Shown: positions 41,489-49,314 of the stretch, piece by piece
Numbering within the stretch: the stretch's first letter is position 1
How the letters are laid out: every line of letters begins with the position of its first letter
Assembly (NCBI GenBank): GCA_017437285.1
Contig: JAFSBM010000063.1
Location: 1 to 57,014 of the forward strand
Direction of reading: 5' to 3'
From: Ruminococcus sp.
GTDB lineage: Bacteria > Bacillota > Clostridia > Oscillospirales > Ruminococcaceae
Length of the DNA: 57,014 nt
Program-made: the position numbers and the translations under genes
The notes under the pieces: generated by a model
The model's database searches: none
Seen by the model: the letters and a program-made list of their open reading frames with translations, nothing else
Told to the model about the DNA's origin: nothing

Positions 41489-43315
41489 ATGAACTGTTCA
41501 TTCATACAATTGCTTGAGGATCGATTCAAACAGCAGCTGTGGGATGCTGTTTCGATTGCAATCGATGAGGATAATACCAGATATCTGCCCGTAAGAATCA
41601 AGACGGTCAACATCAAATACATAAACACCTCCGTGCTTCTGCAGTGTGAGGATTATGCAGAGTTCCCAACGATTCTGAATGTAGAAACCAGCTGTACGGA
41701 GGATGGCTGTACCTATCGTCGTGCTATGGATATTTCCTGTACGATCTCCGGCACGTTCTCAAAGTATTTCGATGATTTCAGAATTTACGGTCTGAAAATC
41801 ATGAAAAGCATATCACGCCTGAAAAATGACATCTTTAGTGAAGCTCTTTTGCCACATCTGAACAAGGAACAGATGGAATTACAGGCAATGCGTCTCATCA
41901 AGAAAGGCTACGGCTATTCATATCATGTTTATGGAACACAGAGAATCAGCCCTGTTACAATCGCAAACGCACTCGGAATCAGAATCTTCTTTGTGAGATT
42001 GTCGGAGGATTCTTCTGTTCGTGGCGTGTATGTCATGGAGGACACGGAAGTCCTCATCTATGACGATAAGACAAAATCTTCAAAATACACCAAGGTAAAG
42101 GGAAAAACCATTCTGGTGGAGAAGAATCTCCGTGGTCAGGAGGAAGTGGTGCGTTTCACCATCATGCATGAGTTGGTTCACGCCTATGTACAGCGTTTTG
42201 CCTTCTATCTCATGGCAATGAGCCGCAGAGCGTTTTTTGAGATGCGTTGTCCTGTCCGTATCAACGATGACCAACAACTCCTGGACACATTTACGGAGAA
42301 ACTGGAACGTCAGGCAGATATGATAGCTGCATATACACTGATGCCACAGGAATCGTTTAAGAAAAAGGTGTCCGAAATTCAGGGCAGCTACGGTGCATTG
42401 CGTGATTCCGCCTGCATCAGAGAGATTGTTGATAAGACAGCGGCACATTTCGGTGTTTCCATTTCCGCTGCTCGCCGTCGTATGCTGGAACTTGGTTTCC
42501 ATGAAGTGCAGGGCGTATATCATTTTGTGGACGGAAAATATGTACCACCATTCAGCTTTAAAAATGGCAGTCTACAGCCGCACCAGACGTACTGTGTATC
42601 AGAAGAATGGGCTAAAAAACTGCTTGCATCCAATAAGAAACTTCTGAAAATGGCTGCAAAGGGCGTCATTTGTTTTGTAGAAAACCATTTTATTCTCAAT
42701 GATCCGAATTACCTTACAACAGACAAGCAGCTTACCCCTTATGGCAGAGAACATCTGCATGAGTGTGCCTTGAAATTCAATCTTTGTTATCAGGAAAAGA
42801 ATCATATCGCCCACAGATCTGACAGCAATATTGCCTTTCGTGCTGTTGATTCCGTTCTTCCGATGACCATGCTGTATGCGGATGATAACACAGATATAGA
42901 GGAAAAAGCACGAGATCTCTGCAAGCGTAATACTGCCGTGCTGGAACTTGTAAAGAGTATGCCAGAGGACTTTGGCGAATCGCTTACACAGGTGGTGAAA
43001 TGGACGCATAAGACCAGAGAACAGATTGCAAACGACTGCTGGATGAGCGAAAAAACGATTTACAGGTTGTGCAATAATGTAACAGAAAATCCAGGCATTG
43101 GTGTAATTGTACAGCTGTGTATCGGCATGAATCTGCCTTTTGAGGTTTCTATGAAGCTGATTGAACGTGCCGGATACAGACCTCGTAATACGCTGCGTGA
43201 TATGACGATTATGCAGATGCTGATACTCTCATATAAGTATAGTATCGAGGATTGCAATAAACTCCTCATAGCGCAGGGTCTTGAACCCCTTGTTACAAGA
43301 AATCCGGCTGCATGA
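41489..43315 (+). CDS. ImmA/IrrE-like peptidase domain with C-terminal HTH
   Basis: A 608-aa protein from ATG at 41489 (GGAGGAGG upstream). The middle has FTIMHELVHAYVQ and EKLERQADMIAAYTLMP, the ImmA/IrrE zinc site. Around residues 520-590 there is a helix-turn-helix-like region (REQIANDCWMSEKTIYRLCN) that could bind DNA. The N-terminal 130 residues form an unknown domain. It is the first gene from the early promoter. The mix of peptidase and DNA-binding parts suggests a lytic switch factor that removes the repressor and then regulates. Confidence 0.82.
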   Translation: MNCSFIQLLEDRFKQQLWDAVSIAIDEDNTRYLPVRIKTVNIKYINTSVLLQCEDYAEFPTILNVETSCTEDGCTYRRAMDISCTISGTFSKYFDDFRIYGLKIMKSISRLKNDIFSEALLPHLNKEQMELQAMRLIKKGYGYSYHVYGTQRISPVTIANALGIRIFFVRLSEDSSVRGVYVMEDTEVLIYDDKTKSSKYTKVKGKTILVEKNLRGQEEVVRFTIMHELVHAYVQRFAFYLMAMSRRAFFEMRCPVRINDDQQLLDTFTEKLERQADMIAAYTLMPQESFKKKVSEIQGSYGALRDSACIREIVDKTAAHFGVSISAARRRMLELGFHEVQGVYHFVDGKYVPPFSFKNGSLQPHQTYCVSEEWAKKLLASNKKLLKMAAKGVICFVENHFILNDPNYLTTDKQLTPYGREHLHECALKFNLCYQEKNHIAHRSDSNIAFRAVDSVLPMTMLYADDNTDIEEKARDLCKRNTAVLELVKSMPEDFGESLTQVVKWTHKTREQIANDCWMSEKTIYRLCNNVTENPGIGVIVQLCIGMNLPFEVSMKLIERAGYRPRNTLRDMTIMQMLILSYKYSIEDCNKLLIAQGLEPLVTRNPAA

Positions 43316-43320
43316 GCCTT

Positions 43321-43349
43321 CCCCGTACATTTTTGTACGGGGATTTTTT
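43321..43349 (+). terminator. Terminator after the 608-aa regulator
   Basis: CCCCGTACA (43321-43329) and TGTACGGGG (43334-43342), loop TTTT, then A and TTTTTT. Confidence 0.88.
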
Positions 43350-43383
43350 ATGCAATCCTACAAATCGAAAAAATCTTCTTCGA

Positions 43384-43533
43384 AATCGGACATCGGGTGT
43401 CCGATTTTCTGTCTTTTCTGATATATTTTTGTTGACCGTTCCTGTGCAAAAAATCTGTTTGTCATAGAAAATCACGCAAATACGCCATTTTAGCAATTTT
43501 GCCATACCCGTTTTAATCGGACATCCGATGTCC
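43384..43533. repeat. Two related palindromes (AATCGGACATC...)
   Basis: First: AATCGGACA / TGTCCGATT at 43384-43392 and 43398-43406. Second: GGACATC-C-GATGTCC at 43519-43533. Both begin AATCGGACATC. They lie in the 441-base gap that has no gene and could be operators. The first could also be a second terminator, as it is followed by a T-rich stretch. Confidence 0.55.
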
Positions 43534-43670
43534 TGTTGATGTGGAATGGAATCTGGTACAATACAATCACAGCAAGGCTGTATATCATCTTAACTGACAC
43601 CGGTTGCTCAACAGTTTCGATGATACAACAGAATAGAACGGCTGCCTTTTGAGCGGGTTAGCTGCATACC

Positions 43671-43757
43671 GGAATGGAGTTTCCATCTGGAATGTGGTTT
43701 GGTTTGTCATACCCGTTTGCAGTCATTTCCTCCATTCCTACGAATGGAGGATTTTTT
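43671..43757 (+). promoter_or_regulatory. Attenuator-like leader of the sigma-like gene
   Basis: TCCTCCATTC (43728-43737) and GAATGGAGGA (43742-43751) form a 10-bp terminator with six Ts (43752-43757) ending at the ATG. The GGAGG of the ribosome site lies inside the stem. GGAATGGAG at 43671-43679 can pair with CTCCATTCC (43730-43738) instead and break the terminator. ATGGA/TCCAT (43674-43678/43682-43686) can in turn occupy that strand. This is a classic three-way switch; what it senses is unknown. Confidence 0.7.
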
Positions 43758-44285
43758 ATGCAGCACCAAATTTATATCCGCTCTACCGGAGCAGTCATTC
43801 TATGCACAGAAGAACAGTTTCAGGATTATTACCGTGATATCAACGCATATCGACGCAAGGAACAGCGGCATGGACGATGTGTTTGCCCATCAAGCAAGCG
43901 ACTGAGCTGTGATATCGATTGTGGTCATTGCCCTTATGTAAGGGATGGCGATATGCTCTCTCTTGATGAGACTATGAAAATCACATCTGACGCAGAAGAC
44001 TGTGAATGCACACATCTTGAAAATGTACAGGACAGTCCCGTTCCTTTCGATGAACTGCTCCTTGAAGCCGAAGCATTGCAGACCGTTCTGAAACGCATCG
44101 AAGAACTTATGCCGCTTGCCATTTTGATAGGCAAACTGCGCATGGCAGGATTTACAGAAACCGAGATCGAGAAGATCGTTCATATCAATCGCAGGACGTA
44201 TGCTTATCGAATAAAAAAACTTCGCAGCGTCATTGAAAAAGAATTTTCAGAAGTTATGCAGGATTTTTTCCAAATTGACTGTTAA
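43758..44285 (+). CDS. Sigma-70 region 4-like phage regulator with Cys cluster
   Basis: A 175-aa protein from ATG at 43758. The N-terminal part has a cysteine set (CVCPSSKRLSCDIDCGHCPY) that could bind a metal. The C-terminus (MAGFTETEIEKIVHINRRTY, AYRIKKLRSVIEKE) is a sigma region 4-like helix-turn-helix. Such proteins are frequent in Clostridia prophages. It is preceded by the attenuator-like leader. Role in turning on the middle phage genes is inferred. Confidence 0.78.
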   Translation: MQHQIYIRSTGAVILCTEEQFQDYYRDINAYRRKEQRHGRCVCPSSKRLSCDIDCGHCPYVRDGDMLSLDETMKITSDAEDCECTHLENVQDSPVPFDELLLEAEALQTVLKRIEELMPLAILIGKLRMAGFTETEIEKIVHINRRTYAYRIKKLRSVIEKEFSEVMQDFFQIDC

Positions 44286-44398
44286 GTGACCATTAAGTAG
44301 TGAGGGCGTCTGTTCTCTCTTGATAAGGTTACTCTAAATGGAACGGAGGCGATGCCTATGATTGCATCATCCGCAACCAGAAACACAAGGAGGTACAC

Positions 44399-44863
44399 AT
44401 GGCTACACTATATGAAATCGACGCCGCCATCATGGACTGCGTTGATACGGAAACCGGCGAAATCATTGATGAAGAAAAGCTGAACAGCCTGCTGATGGAA
44501 CGCAGTGCAAAGCTTGAGGGCGTTGCTCTCTGGATCAAAAATCTTGATTCCGATGCAGCGGCAATTCGTACCGAGCGTGAAGCCTTGGAGAAACGTCAGA
44601 AAGTGGCAGAAAACAAGGCTGCATCTCTCCGTATATGGCTTGCCAATGCACTCAGCGGACAGAAGTTCAGTACGGCAAGAGTAGCTGTCAGCTACAGAAA
44701 ATCCGTCAGCACCGAGGTTGACAGTGAGTCCGTTGCAAAGAAATGGTGCAGAAAGAAAATTACTTACACACCCGACAAGACAGCTATTAAGGAGGCTCTG
44801 CTCTCTGGCTTGAAAATCAAGGGCTGTCGTCTGGTGGAGAAGCAGAACATTCAGATTAAGTAA
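44399..44863 (+). CDS. Siphovirus Gp157-family protein
   Basis: A 154-aa protein (MATLYEIDAAIMDCVDTETG) with long central helix (TEREALEKRQKVAENKAASL) and a basic end (KGCRLVEKQNIQIK), the pattern of siphovirus Gp157 proteins. In some phages they aid resistance to superinfection or replication; the exact function is not settled. AAGGAGG precedes the ATG. It begins the replication run. Confidence 0.88.
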   Translation: MATLYEIDAAIMDCVDTETGEIIDEEKLNSLLMERSAKLEGVALWIKNLDSDAAAIRTEREALEKRQKVAENKAASLRIWLANALSGQKFSTARVAVSYRKSVSTEVDSESVAKKWCRKKITYTPDKTAIKEALLSGLKIKGCRLVEKQNIQIK

Positions 44864-44875
44864 GGAGGCTATTGT

Positions 44876-45769
44876 ATGGCATTTCAGAAAGTGCAGCGTA
44901 AGGCTGCGAAAATGCGTGTTGCTGTGGCAGGTCCCAGCGGTGCAGGAAAAACACTCTCGGCATTGTATCTTGCCTACGGTGTGACCGGTGACTGGGGCAA
45001 AATCGCGCTCATTGACACGGAACACGGCAGAGGTCAGTTCTACGGCAACCGCAGTGACCTTGAGGTGGGCGAATATCTCTATCAGGAGCTTGTACCGCCC
45101 TTTACCGTAGAACGCTACATTGCCATTGCAAAAGAAGCTGAACAGGCTGTCGGTCCCGACGGTGTTGTCATCATCGACAGCCTCTCTCATGCCTGGGAGG
45201 GCGAAGGCGGTGTACTGGACTTCAAGGAACTGACAGAACAGCAGCAGGGCAAGAATTCCTTTACGGCATGGAGTGATGCAGGCAAAAAGCAGAATACCCT
45301 CATCAATACGCTGCTTTCCCTCAACGCTCATGTCATCGTTACCATGCGTACCAAAATGGCGTATGCAATGGAGCAAAATGACCGTGGCAAGACCGTGCCT
45401 GTAAAAATCGGACTTGCTCCCGTACAGCGTGAAAACACGGAATACGAATTCGACCTTGTATTCAATATCGCCAGAAATCATATCGCCTGTGTTTCAAAGG
45501 ATACTACCTTCCTTGATAACTGGAACGGTGTGATTACTCCTGAACTGGGTACATCTCTGAAAAACTGGCTTGCAGGCGGTGCTGAACCTCACCGCTGTAC
45601 GGATTGTAATACCGTCATTATGGCGGCACAGGGACGTTCTGCCGATCAGATTGCAGAGGGTACAGTGAAAAACTACGGCAGAAAATTGTGCTGGAAGTGT
45701 ATGAAGGCAGAAATCAAGAAACAGAAGGAGCAAAGTGGTGATGAAAACCCTCAGACCGTATCAGAGTGA
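44876..45769 (+). CDS. Phage RecA/AAA-like ATPase with zinc finger end
   Basis: A 297-aa protein with P-loop GPSGAGKT (19-26), Walker B VVIIDSLSHAW and further RecA-like pattern, as in phage nucleotide-binding proteins (AAA_24-like). The C-terminus (CTDCNTVIM...LCWKCMKAE) has four cysteines, two CxxC pairs, probably zinc-binding. It likely loads recombination or replication proteins. It overlaps the helicase gene by 29 bases. Confidence 0.88.
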   Translation: MAFQKVQRKAAKMRVAVAGPSGAGKTLSALYLAYGVTGDWGKIALIDTEHGRGQFYGNRSDLEVGEYLYQELVPPFTVERYIAIAKEAEQAVGPDGVVIIDSLSHAWEGEGGVLDFKELTEQQQGKNSFTAWSDAGKKQNTLINTLLSLNAHVIVTMRTKMAYAMEQNDRGKTVPVKIGLAPVQRENTEYEFDLVFNIARNHIACVSKDTTFLDNWNGVITPELGTSLKNWLAGGAEPHRCTDCNTVIMAAQGRSADQIAEGTVKNYGRKLCWKCMKAEIKKQKEQSGDENPQTVSE

Positions 45770-47075
45770 TATTGTAGACAGGGTAAGAAACGCTTATCTG
45801 CACGGCTATAAAGCACCCTGCGTGGTGCTGCCGTGCGGTGGCGGTAAATCTGTCATTGTTGCAGAAATCGCAAAACGAACTACGGCAAAGCAGAATCATG
45901 TGCTGTTTCTTGTGCATCGAAAAGAACTGATAGACCAGATACAGAACACTTTTGATTTTTGGGGTGTGGATATGGAGAACACCGATATTATGATGGTGCA
46001 GACGGCAAGTCGAAGAATCGAAAGACTGCAAAAACCTGCCCTGATTATCACAGATGAAAATCATCATTCCAAAGCGTCAACATACCGCAAAATTTATGAT
46101 GCATTCCCGAACGCACACAGATTGGGTGTAACCGCAACTCCGGTCAGACTGGATGGCTCCGGCTTGGGGGATGTAAATGATATTCTGGTTGAGGGTGTAT
46201 CAGCTAAATGGCTCATCGAGCATCATTATCTCGCCCCCTACGATTACTATGCTCCCTCTATTGCAGATCTCACGGGCATCAAAATACAGCATGGAGAGTA
46301 TGAAACAAAATCCGTAGAAAAGGCTCTCCTTCGCACCGCTGTATTCGGTGACGCAATCAAGCATTATCGTCAGCTTGCAAACGGAAAACAGGCAATCTGC
46401 TATTGTGTTTCTGTGAATCATTCCTATGCTATGGCGGAGGAATTTAAGGCGAATGGCATATCTGCCGAGCATATTGACGGTACAACTCCCAAGGAACAGC
46501 GTGACCGTATCATTGAACGCTATCGCAGGGGTGAGATTACAATCCTCTGCAATGTAGATTTAATATCAGAGGGATTTGATGTTCCCGATTGTGAGTGTGC
46601 CATTCTGCTCCGTCCCACAAAAAGTCTTACTCTGTACATTCAGCAGTCCATGCGTTGTATGCGATATAAAAAGGGGAAACGTGCGATTATCATCGACCAT
46701 GTGGGCAATTATGCCCGTCACGGTATGCCCGATGCAGACAGGAAGTGGGATCTTCATGCGAAGAAAGCAACGAAGAAGCAGGAAAAACAAACGGAAGAAC
46801 TAAAAATCAAGCAATGCCCCGAATGCTATTACACCTTTGAGCCTCCCTCATTCGGCAGAGTCGTTTGTCCTGCCTGCGGATATATGTTTCCCAAGCAGGA
46901 ACGCTCTGTGGAACATGAGGAAGATACACAGCTGAAGCAGATTACAGGCTTTGTGCTGGATTACGATTCTCCCGACCAGTGCAGAAATATGCACGAATTA
47001 CAGCAGTATGCAAAGAAGATGGGGTATAAGCCGGGATGGGCTTATTTTCAAGGCAAGAATCGAGGGTTCATATGA
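45741..47075 (+). CDS. Phage DEAD/DEAH-box helicase
   Basis: A 444-aa protein (MKTLRPYQSDIVDRVRNAYL). Motifs: PCGGGKS (P-loop), IITDENHH (DExH-like), GVTATPVRL and the end part with QQSMRCMRYKKGKR. Two CxxC pairs (CPECYYTFEPPSFGRVVC, then PACG) form a zinc ribbon. It belongs to the SNF2/superfamily 2 helicases used by siphophages for replication. ATG at 45741 has AAGGAG ten bases upstream; GTG starts two codons earlier are less likely. Confidence 0.9.
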   Translation: MKTLRPYQSDIVDRVRNAYLHGYKAPCVVLPCGGGKSVIVAEIAKRTTAKQNHVLFLVHRKELIDQIQNTFDFWGVDMENTDIMMVQTASRRIERLQKPALIITDENHHSKASTYRKIYDAFPNAHRLGVTATPVRLDGSGLGDVNDILVEGVSAKWLIEHHYLAPYDYYAPSIADLTGIKIQHGEYETKSVEKALLRTAVFGDAIKHYRQLANGKQAICYCVSVNHSYAMAEEFKANGISAEHIDGTTPKEQRDRIIERYRRGEITILCNVDLISEGFDVPDCECAILLRPTKSLTLYIQQSMRCMRYKKGKRAIIIDHVGNYARHGMPDADRKWDLHAKKATKKQEKQTEELKIKQCPECYYTFEPPSFGRVVCPACGYMFPKQERSVEHEEDTQLKQITGFVLDYDSPDQCRNMHELQQYAKKMGYKPGWAYFQGKNRGFI

Positions 47076-47437
47076 CAGAGGAACACAGAATTCAGAACCA
47101 AATACGGCTTGCCCTTGCTGATTCCTGCATTATGTTCCGCATGAATGTGGGAACGGGATATACACAGGACGGCAGGTATTTCTCTACAGGAGTTCCAAAA
47201 GGTTTCTCCGACTTATTCGGTTTCCGAAAGTCGGACGGACGAGCCGTATTCATTGAAGTGAAAACGCCGAAAGGCAGACCAACGGACCAACAGAAAGCAT
47301 TTCTTTCCGCTATGCAGAAAGCTGGTGCGATTGCCGGTATTTGCAGAAGCACGGAGGATGCAAGAAAACTCATTGAAGGACACCAGAGTGTGAGACTGGA
47401 TGCTGAAGAACACGATGGCGTACCTTTATCGGATTAA
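47072..47437 (+). CDS. VRR-NUC-domain nuclease
   Basis: A 121-aa protein starting MTEEHRIQNQIRLALADSCI. It has GFSDLFGFRK and VFIEVKTPKGRPTDQQKAF: the catalytic D...E-x-K with the trailing Q of VRR-NUC nucleases. It would cut branched or flapped DNA. The start overlaps the helicase stop (ATGA), so they are coupled. Length fits the family. Confidence 0.9.
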   Translation: MTEEHRIQNQIRLALADSCIMFRMNVGTGYTQDGRYFSTGVPKGFSDLFGFRKSDGRAVFIEVKTPKGRPTDQQKAFLSAMQKAGAIAGICRSTEDARKLIEGHQSVRLDAEEHDGVPLSD

Positions 47438-47456
47438 AGAAAGGTAGGACGATAAT

Positions 47457-48026
47457 ATGGGATTCTCAACAGATTACACAGAAGTCAGCAGCTTTGATCT
47501 GATCCCCAAGGGAGAATATGAGGTCATTATCAAGAGCATTGAAGAACGCACTACCCAGAATGGTGCAACAGGACTGAATCTCACTCTCGTCATCCGTAAC
47601 GATGTGGAGCAGAAATTTCAGAACCGATTCATTTTCCATACACTCTGGAAACGCAAGGAGCCGACGCAGGCAGATATGCAGGTGCAGGGATACAGCTTCA
47701 AACAGATCATGTCCCTTGCAAAAGCGGCAAATCTCCCCAGCGGCAACTCCTATGAAACGGTAAATGACCTTTGTGCCGACCTTATCAACCATGTCATGAG
47801 GGTAACGCTCGACCACGATACCTACAATGGCAACACCCGTGAAAACGTGAAATTCATGAACAGCTCAAGATTTCCCGAATGCAAGCACGTCTACAAGGAA
47901 AGATCTGCTGTGTCGGGTGATACTGTAGCACAGCGTTCGCAGGAGCAGTTTGCTTCGCAGTCGGCTGGTCTTGGTGACCTTGGCGACTTCGAGGAGATCC
48001 TCGGTGATGGCGATGTGCCGTTCTAA
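47457..48026 (+). CDS. DUF669-family phage protein
   Basis: A 189-aa protein (MGFSTDYTEVSSFDLIPKGE) with the strand pattern of DUF669 (GEYEVIIKSIEERTTQNGAT, then LNLTLVIRNDVEQKFQNRFI). The end is disordered and acidic (GLGDLGDFEEILGDGDVPF), as in single-strand binding proteins. DUF669 proteins are thought to bind single-stranded DNA in phage recombination. It follows the VRR-NUC gene. Confidence 0.85.
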   Translation: MGFSTDYTEVSSFDLIPKGEYEVIIKSIEERTTQNGATGLNLTLVIRNDVEQKFQNRFIFHTLWKRKEPTQADMQVQGYSFKQIMSLAKAANLPSGNSYETVNDLCADLINHVMRVTLDHDTYNGNTRENVKFMNSSRFPECKHVYKERSAVSGDTVAQRSQEQFASQSAGLGDLGDFEEILGDGDVPF

Positions 48027-48045
48027 AAGCATTACACACAGTATA

Positions 48046-48087
48046 GCCCAGTGGGGACAGTGTAAAAACTGTCCTCCACCCGTGGGC
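48046..48087 (+). promoter_or_regulatory. Long structured leader hairpin
   Basis: Three stacked stems: GCCCA/TGGGC (48046-48050/48083-48087), GTGG/CCAC (48051-48054/48076-48079) and GGACAGT/ACTGTCC (48055-48061/48068-48074), loop GTAAAA. It lies in the 84 bases between DUF669 and the next ORF. It could stabilise the mRNA or control translation; no T-run follows, so it is not a plain terminator. Confidence 0.6.
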
Positions 48088-48110
48088 ACCACGATGAAAG
48101 GAGCATTTAT

Positions 48111-48341
48111 ATGACTTTGATGGAATTACAGGAAATTCTCGGTGAGAGAATCAGAATTGCAAGCGACAGTACACTCAGCGTAGATGAACGCAGAAAAGAA
48201 ACGGAGCTTTCCCAGACCATTTCCTCTCTGGCAAAGCAGATGATCAATAACGCCGATGTGGTTCTCCGTACCGATAAGCTGGTAGCCGAGGGCAAGCTGA
48301 AGGAGTCCCACATCGAAAGATTGGTACACGGTAATGTATAA
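48111..48341 (+). CDS. Small phage hypothetical protein
   Basis: A 76-aa soluble protein (MTLMELQEILGERIRIASDS) of mainly helical pattern. AAAGGAG precedes the ATG and its end overlaps the HNH gene by eight bases. It lies in the replication run and I do not know its family. Confidence 0.75.
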   Translation: MTLMELQEILGERIRIASDSTLSVDERRKETELSQTISSLAKQMINNADVVLRTDKLVAEGKLKESHIERLVHGNV

Positions 48342-48891
48342 GCATCGTTATACACCCCAACAGGATGAATGGCTGCGTCAACACATTGAACTTTGTGATT
48401 CTTACAGACAGCTTACTGAAATGTTCAATGAGCATTTCGGTGCAAGCGTCGGGAAGTACAGCATATCTGATAGGTGCATCAAACAGCTGCATATCCACAG
48501 GAATGCCAATACCGGCATATTTCAAAAGGGCGAGCAGCGTGCCAAGACATACAAAATTGGAGATGAGAGAGTTTATAACGGATATGTATGGGTAAAAGTC
48601 AACGACATACAGCATTCCGGCAAAATCACTATGCAGAAGTTTAAGGAAAACTGGATGCCGAAGCAGCGATATGTTTATGAACAGCATCATGGCAAGATTC
48701 CGGACGGACACATTGTTGTGTTCCTTGACAGTAATATCATGAATTTCTCGCCCGATAATCTCTACTGCATTCCGAGAAGAATCAATGCAATTATGAATCA
48801 AAATCACTGGTTTACGACAGAACGTGAAAATACATTGACAGCAATAAAATGGTGCGAATTATACTACGCACTGAAAGGAGCTACCACATGA
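48334..48891 (+). CDS. HNH homing-type endonuclease
   Basis: A 185-aa protein: N-terminal helix-turn-helix-like DNA-binding part (QQDEWLRQHIELCDSYRQLT), then KTYKIGDERVYNGY, YVYEQHHGKIPDGHIVVFLD and NFSPDNLYCI: the H-H and N/D residues of an HNH fold of the phage type. It stands alone between small genes and may be a free-standing homing endonuclease. Confidence 0.85.
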   Translation: MYKHRYTPQQDEWLRQHIELCDSYRQLTEMFNEHFGASVGKYSISDRCIKQLHIHRNANTGIFQKGEQRAKTYKIGDERVYNGYVWVKVNDIQHSGKITMQKFKENWMPKQRYVYEQHHGKIPDGHIVVFLDSNIMNFSPDNLYCIPRRINAIMNQNHWFTTERENTLTAIKWCELYYALKGATT

Positions 48892-49301
48892 ATTACCGCA
48901 ACAGCGAGGGCTACGCAAGCCCTACTGAACATGAAGCACTCACTCGTATCAGACGTGAGGAAGTAAGAGAAGAACGTCAGAAAAAATACCGTCCACTTGT
49001 ATATATCTGCTCTCCGTTTTCACAGGGAGACAAGAAACAAAACATCATCAATGCCCGCCGTTACTGCAAATATGCAACAACCGAAAACTGCATTCCTTTT
49101 GCACCACATCTGCTCTTTCCGCAGTTTCTGAATGACAGCAATCCCGATGAGCGTGACCTTGCATTTCAGATGAACAAGATCCTCATGGGAAAATGCGATG
49201 AACTGTGGGTGTTCGGCACTACTTATACACTCGGTATGCAGAAAGAAATGAAATGGGCAAAGAAAAAGAAACTGCATATCCGCTTTATTGACAACGTATG
49301 A
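48888..49301 (+). CDS. DUF4406-like nucleoside-processing protein
   Basis: A 137-aa protein from ATG at 48888 (GAAAGGAG upstream), overlapping the HNH stop. YICSPFSQGDKKQNIINARR and IPFAPHLLFPQ, with DELWVFGTTYT, match DUF4406, related to nucleoside 2-deoxyribosyltransferases. In phages it may alter nucleotides or DNA bases. The start gives a charged N-terminus before the fold. Confidence 0.8.
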   Translation: MNYRNSEGYASPTEHEALTRIRREEVREERQKKYRPLVYICSPFSQGDKKQNIINARRYCKYATTENCIPFAPHLLFPQFLNDSNPDERDLAFQMNKILMGKCDELWVFGTTYTLGMQKEMKWAKKKKLHIRFIDNV

Positions 49302-49314
49302 GAGGAGAAAAATC

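Noticed and set aside
43293-43505. 70-aa minus-strand frame
   Set aside because: Opposite to the phage genes, without ribosome site, and it covers a terminator and a palindrome.
44355-44498. Short 47-aa plus-strand frame with a nearby GGAGG before the Gp157 gene
   Set aside because: It overlaps the Gp157 gene out of frame for most of its length; the GGAGG may serve nothing. Not enough evidence.
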